From positions 1 through 64,000 of the forward strand of contig JAFADY010000010.1 in the NCBI GenBank assembly GCA_023424395.1: a stretch of 64,000 nt of DNA, in the 5' to 3' direction. Numbering within the stretch: the first letter of the stretch is position 1; each line of letters opens with the position of its first letter. Both the position numbers and the translations under genes were made by a program. Of the stretch, positions 58,569 through 64,000 are shown piece after piece. Source of the DNA: Bacteroidota bacterium (lineage in GTDB: Bacteria; Bacteroidota; Bacteroidia; Bacteroidales; Dysgonomonadaceae). The notes beneath the pieces were generated by a model. It did not search any database, was not told the DNA's origin, and worked only from the letters and a program-made list of their open reading frames with translations.

Positions 58569-58790
58569 CTAATATTCATCTTCGTTAAAGAAGAAGTCTT
58601 CCTTGCTTGGGTAATCGGGCCAAATATCTTCTATTGTTTCGTAAACTTCTGTGTCGTCCTCTATTTCTTGTAGATTTTCAATTACTTCAAGCGGGGCTCC
58701 GGAGCGTTGAGCGAAGTCAATAAGCTCGTCTTTTGTCGCCGGCCATGGAGCGTCTTCCAATCTGGAAGCTAATTCAAGTGTCCAATACAT
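58569..58790 (-). CDS. DUF2795-family small protein
   Basis: This 73-residue protein reads YWTLELASRLEDAPWPATKDELIDFA early on and ends in EDFFFNEDEY, characteristic of the Bacteroidetes DUF2795 family. It is small and acidic, with no signal peptide, and its function is not known. It is a stand-alone gene, probably expressed from the -7 box TATTTTTG (58834-58841, minus strand), and terminated by a strong hairpin. It should not be mistaken for part of the adjacent adenosyltransferase operon, whose stop lies 62 bp upstream on the same strand. Confidence 0.92.
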   Translation of the reverse strand: MYWTLELASRLEDAPWPATKDELIDFAQRSGAPLEVIENLQEIEDDTEVYETIEDIWPDYPSKEDFFFNEDEY

Positions 58791-58833
58791 TTCTATAAAT
58801 CTTTTTTATTTTGTTTTTATTTCAAATAAACCG

Positions 58834-58841
58834 CAAAAATA
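58834..58841 (-). promoter_or_regulatory. -7 box of the DUF2795 gene
   Basis: On the minus strand TATTTTTG, an exact TAnnTTTG box about 45 nt before the ATG at 58790. No TTTG is found at -33. Confidence 0.45.
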
Positions 58842-58851
58842 TACAAAAAAA

Positions 58852-59412
58852 TCATATATTATCATGCTCCCAGTATAATTCTTTTCCGGTTTTGTTACTT
58901 TCTTTTCTTGCCAGCACGAAAAAGTAGTCCGACAAACGATTTATGAAAATCAGAACCTCTTCCGATACAACGTGTTTTTCGGCCACCTTATAAATGTTTC
59001 TTTCTGCGCGGCGCGAAACCGTACGGCAAATATGCGCCCGCGACGCAGCTTCGTTTCCGCCGGGAAGGATAAACCTATTCAGTTTGGGCAAATCGTGGTC
59101 TGTTTGGTCAATTTCTTTCTCTATGCGTTCTATGTCTTTTTCCGAGATAATGCTTGCAGCCTTTGGCTGCATGTTTTCGGTTTCGGTGGCCAGGTAAGAA
59201 CCCACGTTAAAGAGTTTGTTTTGCAGGAACAAAAGAAACCGGTTGGTATCCGCATCTTCTATTGCACAATTGAGCCAGCCGATGAAACTGTTCAATTCGT
59301 CTACGGTTCCGTAAGCTTCCAGCCTTATGTGGGTTTTATCTACTCTTGTTCCTCCCACCAATGAGGTTTTCCCTTTATCGCCGGTTTTTGTGTACACTAA
59401 ACTTTTTTTCAT
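58852..59412 (-). CDS. Cob(I)yrinic acid a,c-diamide adenosyltransferase (PduO type)
   Basis: The 186-residue protein has the PduO-type N-terminus KTGDKGKTSLVGGTRVDK (ATP binding), the TVDELNSFIGW segment and the C-terminal FINRLSDYFFVLAR of the family. It transfers adenosyl from ATP to cob(I)alamin, making adenosylcobalamin for enzymes such as methylmalonyl-CoA mutase. It lies 20 bp downstream of the methyltransferase-like gene on the same strand. No cobalamin riboswitch was found upstream. Confidence 0.94.
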   Translation of the reverse strand: MKKSLVYTKTGDKGKTSLVGGTRVDKTHIRLEAYGTVDELNSFIGWLNCAIEDADTNRFLLFLQNKLFNVGSYLATETENMQPKAASIISEKDIERIEKEIDQTDHDLPKLNRFILPGGNEAASRAHICRTVSRRAERNIYKVAEKHVVSEEVLIFINRLSDYFFVLARKESNKTGKELYWEHDNI

Positions 59413-59432
59413 GCTGCTACTACTGATTGGGT

Positions 59433-60107
59433 TTATATCAAATAGTTTAATTTATGATAAGATTTTTTTAAAATAACGATCCCGTGTTTCCTCATATCAA
59501 AGGTAATACGTGCTCTTTCATCGTTTAAAATTTCCTGCCACAACGTTCTTCCGTATTTTGAGTCGATGCCTTTTATCAGCCAAAAAGTATCGTCGTGGCT
59601 TATTGTAAACAAATTATCGGACGAGATAGTTTTATGAACCGGATCAACGAAAATAGCATCGAATTTTTCTTGCAAGTCTATATATTCTACAAAAAAGATA
59701 GTGCGCCCCCAATTTTGCTGTAATTTTTTTGCGGTTTCTTCAGAAGAGGCGTTTTTTTCATAACAAAAGCAACGTATGTTTTTGTAGGGAGCGGTAATGA
59801 ACATTGTATTGATACCGGTTCGGGAATTGACCTCGAGTATGGTTTTCGGACGGAAATAATTGACTAACCTGAAAGATAACCGGTTGAATTCAGTAATTTC
59901 GTCCGGAGATAATTTGTTCTTGGCCAGTATTTTTTCAATATCGAAAAAAGCATTGTAAGCGCAGGGGTTGTAAACCACCTTCGTGATAAAATTAAATGCG
60001 AAAGGAGAATGTATGCCATAACCTTTCGCATGTCTTTTTCGTTGTATCCAATCGAAAAACAAAGTTTTATATTTTAATAGAACAAAGAATAAAGAGCAAA
60101 GAACCAA
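59433..60107 (-). CDS. Methyltransferase-like conserved protein
   Basis: The 224-residue protein has a degenerate class I SAM-binding segment TILEVNSRTGINTMFITAPY, followed by FDAIFVDPVHK (the acidic loop) and a C-terminal ITFDMRKHGIVILKK. The typical GxGxG is replaced by NSRTGI, so SAM binding is possible but not certain. A stretch after a hydrophobic N-terminus (FFVLLKYKTLFFDWI) is typical of a Bacteroidetes family with HGIHSP/GIHSPFAF. It may be an O-methyltransferase; substrate unknown. The start could be internal, since the first residues (MVLCSLFFVL) are not clearly part of the family. Confidence 0.78.
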   Translation of the reverse strand: MVLCSLFFVLLKYKTLFFDWIQRKRHAKGYGIHSPFAFNFITKVVYNPCAYNAFFDIEKILAKNKLSPDEITEFNRLSFRLVNYFRPKTILEVNSRTGINTMFITAPYKNIRCFCYEKNASSEETAKKLQQNWGRTIFFVEYIDLQEKFDAIFVDPVHKTISSDNLFTISHDDTFWLIKGIDSKYGRTLWQEILNDERARITFDMRKHGIVILKKSYHKLNYLI

Positions 60108-60158
60108 ACATTCCGGAACGGTTTTGCGTTCAAAAAATCAGATGAAACATACAATAAG

Positions 60159-60176
60159 TCCCGATAGATATCGGGA
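60159..60176. repeat. Palindrome TCCCGATA-GA-TATCGGGA
   Basis: A perfect 8-bp stem with a two-base loop. It matches the core hairpin of the 112-bp repeat at 58.36-58.47 kb, so it is probably a separate, shorter copy of that dispersed family. The rest of 60108-60410 is AT-rich and has no gene; an AATAGCT/AGCTATT pair near 60394-60416 borders ispF. Confidence 0.7.
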
Positions 60177-60410
60177 AAGGTTGGTGTGGGTTCTGCATCA
60201 TATCTCTACTAAGGTTTTGTGTCGAAAATACTGTGTCCGACTTTTGGCGAAAGGTTTTTGCCGATTTTATAAACCTTATTTTTTGTTTTTAACCTTAGTA
60301 GCTTTGAATGCATATAGAATGCGACCTTATTATCTTATTTTCAGTTATATAATTAATTTCTGCTAATTTGTTTCTTAAGAGAATAAATAGACAATAGCTA
60401 AAGGCTAAAG

Positions 60411-60887
60411 CTATTTTCCGATTAAAGCTACGGCATAAGACGTAATTCCTTCTTCTCGCCCCACGAAACCCATCTTTTCGGAAGTTGTGGCTTTTATCGA
60501 AATATCTTCCACGTCGATATTCATGATCGCGCTTAGGATTCGCTGCATATCGGGGATGTGGGGATTCATCTTCGGCGCTTCGGCGCAAATGGTTGCATCG
60601 ATATTTCCGATCGAATATCCGTTTCCCTTGAGCAGATTTACTGTTTTTTGGAGTAACAGCTTGCTGTCGATATTGTGAAACTCGTTGGCGTTATCGGGAA
60701 AGTGATAGCCGATGTCGCGTAAATTGGCTGCCCCCAGCAATGCATCGCAAATGGCATGAATAAGAACGTCGGCATCGGAATGGCCTTGTAACCCTTTTTC
60801 ATAAGGTATTTTTATGCCTCCCATCCAAAGGTCTCTGCCCTCGGCAAGGCGATGCATGTCATATCCGAAGCCGACTCTTATTTTCAT
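60411..60887 (-). CDS. ispF: 2-C-methyl-D-erythritol 2,4-cyclodiphosphate synthase
   Basis: The 158-residue protein has the family metal site D8-x-H10 (GYDMHRLAEG), the second His in HSDADVLIHA and the C-terminal ATTSEKMGFVGREEGI. It cyclises CDP-methylerythritol phosphate in the non-mevalonate isoprenoid pathway, acting as a trimer. It follows porV by 67 bp, the same order as porU-porV-ispF in Porphyromonas. A short inverted repeat CTTTCTCCCT/AGGGAAAGG (60901-60921) sits in the gap. It supplies the isoprenoid precursors used by the prenyl synthase at 9.6 kb. Confidence 0.96.
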   Translation of the reverse strand: MKIRVGFGYDMHRLAEGRDLWMGGIKIPYEKGLQGHSDADVLIHAICDALLGAANLRDIGYHFPDNANEFHNIDSKLLLQKTVNLLKGNGYSIGNIDATICAEAPKMNPHIPDMQRILSAIMNIDVEDISIKATTSEKMGFVGREEGITSYAVALIGK

Positions 60888-60954
60888 TTCGTTTTAAAGC
60901 CTTTCTCCCTGAAGGGAAAGGAATCCCCCCGTCCGATTTTCAGTTTTAAAGGTG

Positions 60955-62127
60955 TTATCTGAACAACTGTCTGATACCGTCCATGTCAAATCCGAGAGAA
61001 AGACGTAATGTCTGGTCCAACGGATTGGATTGCGCGGTTGAGATCAGATAAGCCGCGTCTAACTGAAAAGCGCTCATTTTAAAACCTGCGCCTACGGCAA
61101 AATATTTTCGGTTTCCTTTGTATTCGTTCTCGTTAAAGTAACCTGCGCGTACAGAGAATTGGTTGTTATACATATATTCCGCGCCCAACGACCACATTAC
61201 TTCTTGCATCTCTTCTTTCATTCCGCCGGGAGCGTCGCCAAACGATTTAAAAATACCGGCAATAGAAGAGGTGTTGTTATAATCTTCTATTCTTTGTTGC
61301 TGCTGTTCAGCGGTTTCTCCTTCCACAGGAAGTTGAGGGGTTGGAACGAGCAGTTTGTTTATATCCATGCTGAAAGAAATCGTATTTTTATCATCGATAG
61401 GATAACCTAAAGATGCTCCCACTCTTAAATTAGCCGGTATAAACATAGAGGTATTGCCACCATCGTAAGAAATTTTAGTACCGATATTGGATATGTTGAA
61501 ACCCAAACCTAAAAGAGCTTCGTTAGCGCCCATGCGGATATAAGATTCATTATATCCGGCAATATCTGCGGCAAAAGCGCTGCCCGGGCCGATTTCTTCA
61601 TCTAATCCGTAAGAATAATCGGTATGGATATAACGCAACGTTACGGCTCCCGAAAAAGTCTCCGTCAATTTTCTTGAATAGGCAACGTCAAAAGCCATTT
61701 CGTATGGCGACGCATTTTGAAAAAATTCGCCGAGTTCATTCGTAATAGCAATATCGCCTAAAGAAAAATACCGCAAAGATGCGCTTAGTGCGTTGAGGTT
61801 GTCGTTACCGAATTTCATAAATCCCGTAACATATACTAAGTCGATATCACTCACCAATTTACTCAACCAAGGAGTGTAGGACAAAGAAAATCCTGCATTA
61901 CTGGTTACGAAAGGATATTTGGCCGCGTTCCAGTGTTGCGAGTAAACATCGGGCATGGTAGCTACGCCTATATCTCCCATACCGCCTCCGCGGGCGTCGG
62001 GTGCAATTTGAAGTGAAGGAACCGCTACGGGTATCGGGTTGTAATCTTGTGCTTTTACTGCCTGGCCGACTACCGTGAGCAACGCAATAGCAGCTACTGT
62101 AAGAATTGATTTTAATTTCATTGTCAT
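60955..62127 (-). CDS. porV: Type IX secretion system outer membrane protein PorV
   Basis: The 390-residue protein has a signal peptide (MKLKSILTVAAIALLTVVGQAVKA, split at the ALLTVVG core) and the FadL-like beta-barrel hallmarks of PorV/LptO (PNSNPTSRAPDARGGGMGDIGVAT-like start, here SLQIAPDARGGGMGD; many alternating strands; C-terminal LRLSLGFDMDG). PorV carries cargo from the translocon to the PorU sortase and is needed for C-terminal-domain proteins to reach the surface. Its start lies 43 bp downstream of porU, with which it is probably co-transcribed. Confidence 0.94.
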   Translation of the reverse strand: MTMKLKSILTVAAIALLTVVGQAVKAQDYNPIPVAVPSLQIAPDARGGGMGDIGVATMPDVYSQHWNAAKYPFVTSNAGFSLSYTPWLSKLVSDIDLVYVTGFMKFGNDNLNALSASLRYFSLGDIAITNELGEFFQNASPYEMAFDVAYSRKLTETFSGAVTLRYIHTDYSYGLDEEIGPGSAFAADIAGYNESYIRMGANEALLGLGFNISNIGTKISYDGGNTSMFIPANLRVGASLGYPIDDKNTISFSMDINKLLVPTPQLPVEGETAEQQQQRIEDYNNTSSIAGIFKSFGDAPGGMKEEMQEVMWSLGAEYMYNNQFSVRAGYFNENEYKGNRKYFAVGAGFKMSAFQLDAAYLISTAQSNPLDQTLRLSLGFDMDGIRQLFR

Positions 62128-62170
62128 ATTAATTTTGGTTTTATTTACAAGCGTAATTTTATATGTTTTA

Positions 62171-64000
62171 TTATTTTCCTATAATTAATTTTTGCGCTTT
62201 GGCGTCTTCTTTTACGCCGTTCGAGATTACCGAAGCACGCACTAAATACACACCTTGACGAAGCCTTGAACCATCTCTCGCGGTAAGATTCCATTCGTAC
62301 TCAATGTTCCTTATCGCATTGCCTGTTGATGCCCTTTCTTGGTGTGACCAGATAAGGGCACCGGCCAGATTGTAAACATTGAATGTTACCATTACTTCCG
62401 ATCCCGGTATATTGGTAGCGAGTACAAATCGGGTTCTTTCTTTTGCCGGATTGCCGTAGATAAAGAATTCGTTTATTTTTGTTTCGAAATCTTCCGATAC
62501 GATAAACTCTATTTCTTGCGTTCCGGAGTTGTTGTTCACATCCCAAACACGCATGGTGAGCTTGTACGTTCCGTTCTCTAAATGCGGCATCAGGTATCTT
62601 ATGGTTCCCGAATTGGGTGAGTTGGGCGTATTTTGGAAAGAACTCGTTACATCGAACGTTTTTAAATAATTCTTGTTCACACCCTCGATGGTAACGGTGA
62701 TCTCGTGCCCGTGCCAAGCCGATAGGTTGAGGCCTACATTATCCGAAACATCGGCAACCAATAAAGGTGTGTTGTTGGTTTTATCGCCCGAAACAAATGT
62801 TTCCTGGTTCAGATACATTTTGGTTATTTCAGGCGGCGTATTGTCTTCAATTGCATCCGTAGCCGTTCCGTTAATTTTATAGTTGGTAAAATATCCGTGG
62901 GCTTTTTTTGTAGTGTTGGTTTCGTAAGCGTAAAAGCTCATCTTGCCGAAATCGGCGGAATATAAAATATCTTTTGGCACGACAAAAGAAAACTCGAATT
63001 CACCGTTTTTTACTTCGGCTTTGCCGTTGTAAATGGTGTTCATATAATCGTAGTAAGTAAGCGCTACTCCGGCATCGGCATTGTCGCGGGTAGTGAGTTC
63101 TTGTCTGCTGTCGAATATTCTTGAATCGATAAACCCATTGAAATTCGATTCCACCGCTCCTCCACCATTGGCTATTTGTCCTTTAATACGTACCGTAGAG
63201 AGCGCTTGAAAAGTGGCCGGATCGCCTGCGGCGGGTTTCCCGTTTACTTCTGTAACAATAACTTTCGGATTTTCATCGGGATACGCCAGGCGCAGAGCAG
63301 GGTCTCCCAAGAGCGCAAAATTGAGTTTGTTGGAGTCGAAAGACAAATTGTTCTCACGTTTGGCATTTTTCATTATATCGCCTAAACGAAGCGGTTTTCC
63401 GTCTTGTTTGTCGAAAATATGATTGAATAAACCGGTGGCCAGCAACATGTTGCTGCTTGCATATACCAACCTCACGGTAGAAAACAACGCGATGGCGCCG
63501 CCTCGCGGATTGAGTAAGGCGATTTCGCCGCCCGAATAATTTTCTCCGTCAAAGCGGCTGAAATCGCATGTGGCGGTAATCCATGCCGGTAGGCGGGAGT
63601 TGGTCATTTTCTCGATATCGGCATATTTTAAGATGTATTCGTGGGTCCAATCGCGTGTGGATCCGTGTCCCATGAAGTTTATCAGCAATTGTCCGCTATT
63701 CAGCGATTCGAAAAGCTTCTTCTGTGCATCGGGATATCGGGCGCCCTCTCCGGTTATAACTCGTTGAAAAGCATCCATGTAAACCTTGTTTACGATAAAT
63801 TGAGGTTGATTATTGTTTATTTTTTCGGCTAATTTGTCGGAATCCACCATGTGAACTCTTTCACTTTGCGGAGAGTTACCCGTGGCAATAGCGTCATCGG
63901 CCAAGAAAAGTACGTTGTTCTTCCAAATGCTCGGGTCTTTATCGGCCAGATATTTTTCAATTTTTGTTACTACTCCTTGCGCTTCTTCAGGATTTCTGAC
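62171..64000 (-). CDS. porU: Type IX secretion system C-terminal signal peptidase PorU (5' part outside window)
   Basis: Only the last 609 codons are present; the reading frame is open to the window edge at 64000 and continues upstream. The C25 (gingipain-type) catalytic His lies in LINFMGHGSTRDW and the catalytic Cys in WITATCDFSRFDG, so the peptidase dyad is present. A C-terminal beta domain (NEFFIYGNPAKERTRF, then VYNLAGALIWSHQ; end RQGVYLVRASV) resembles the CTD-type fold. PorU removes CTD signals and attaches cargo to lipopolysaccharide at the surface. It directly precedes porV and ispF. Confidence 0.93.
   Translation of the reverse strand, partial: VRNPEEAQGVVTKIEKYLADKDPSIWKNNVLFLADDAIATGNSPQSERVHMVDSDKLAEKINNNQPQFIVNKVYMDAFQRVITGEGARYPDAQKKLFESLNSGQLLINFMGHGSTRDWTHEYILKYADIEKMTNSRLPAWITATCDFSRFDGENYSGGEIALLNPRGGAIALFSTVRLVYASSNMLLATGLFNHIFDKQDGKPLRLGDIMKNAKRENNLSFDSNKLNFALLGDPALRLAYPDENPKVIVTEVNGKPAAGDPATFQALSTVRIKGQIANGGGAVESNFNGFIDSRIFDSRQELTTRDNADAGVALTYYDYMNTIYNGKAEVKNGEFEFSFVVPKDILYSADFGKMSFYAYETNTTKKAHGYFTNYKINGTATDAIEDNTPPEITKMYLNQETFVSGDKTNNTPLLVADVSDNVGLNLSAWHGHEITVTIEGVNKNYLKTFDVTSSFQNTPNSPNSGTIRYLMPHLENGTYKLTMRVWDVNNNSGTQEIEFIVSEDFETKINEFFIYGNPAKERTRFVLATNIPGSEVMVTFNVYNLAGALIWSHQERASTGNAIRNIEYEWNLTARDGSRLRQGVYLVRASVISNGVKEDAKAQKLIIGK

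Noticed and set aside
1..64000. CRISPR arrays, rRNA genes, riboswitches, complete insertion sequences and prophage genes
   Set aside because: I looked for them on both strands and found none: no regularly spaced direct repeats, no rRNA sequence, no transposase gene, and no cobalamin, TPP or SAM riboswitch core.

Overview
The window is chromosomal DNA from a member of the Bacteroidales, most like the Porphyromonadaceae/Dysgonomonadaceae. The signs are the type IX secretion pair porU-porV followed by ispF (the order known in Porphyromonas gingivalis), the Bacteroidetes operon mnmG-apt-uvrC-dtd-mazG-deoC, a dnaE-trxA pair, a butyrate kinase/phosphate butyryltransferase pair, genes without strong Shine-Dalgarno sequences, and many promoters of the Bacteroidetes type (TTTG, about 19-21 bp, TAnnTTTG). 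The three tRNA genes do not encode CCA.

Layout. 1-3.2 kb: hexuronate catabolism (an SDR oxidoreductase and uxaC) facing a LacI-type regulator, with a perfect 20-bp palindrome on the uxaC -7 box. 3.2-6.5 kb: a radical SAM protein, a VapBC-like pair, a DUF4143-type ATPase and a YqaA membrane protein. 6.7-10.5 kb: polA divergent from a polyprenyl diphosphate synthase. 10.8-19.8 kb: a secreted phosphoesterase, then the mnmG operon, interrupted by an extra ATPase gene and holding a parS-like site between mnmG and apt. 19.9-20.4 kb: a small toxin-antitoxin-like pair whose toxin is frameshifted. 20.4-36.4 kb: housekeeping and peptide/energy genes (ybeY, an SpmAB-like protein, valS, two peptidases, buk, ptb) and two tRNAs. 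36.5-40.1 kb: tRNA-Arg and a decaying carbohydrate locus (frameshifted ADP-ribosylglycohydrolase, GH172 fragment, formylglycine-generating-enzyme-like fragment). 40.4-47.1 kb: peroxiredoxin, pckA, upp, a glycosyltransferase, a bile-acid-symporter-family carrier and an acyltransferase. 47.1-51.3 kb: the aromatic amino acid operon pheA-aminotransferase-aroF/CM-tyrA. 51.4-58.2 kb: a broken XylR-like regulator, a peptide transporter, dnaE and trxA. 58.2-64 kb: repeats, a DUF2795 gene, a cobalamin adenosyltransferase, ispF, porV and the 3' part of porU.

The most striking signal is upstream of pheA. A promoter is followed by an 18-codon reading frame with nine Phe/Tyr codons (MKASNFAYSFYFYFYFSK). 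Next comes a 12-nt segment perfectly complementary to a later segment that overlaps the left arm of a terminator hairpin with an eight-U tract, ending 14 bp before pheA. This is a complete ribosome-mediated attenuator for Phe/Tyr synthesis. Also notable are the parS-like site, the uxaC operator, and three genes each broken by one base at a short homopolymer. Two genes have lost their 5' ends at a common head-to-head junction near 39.53 kb. All calls come from reading the sequence; no database search was run.
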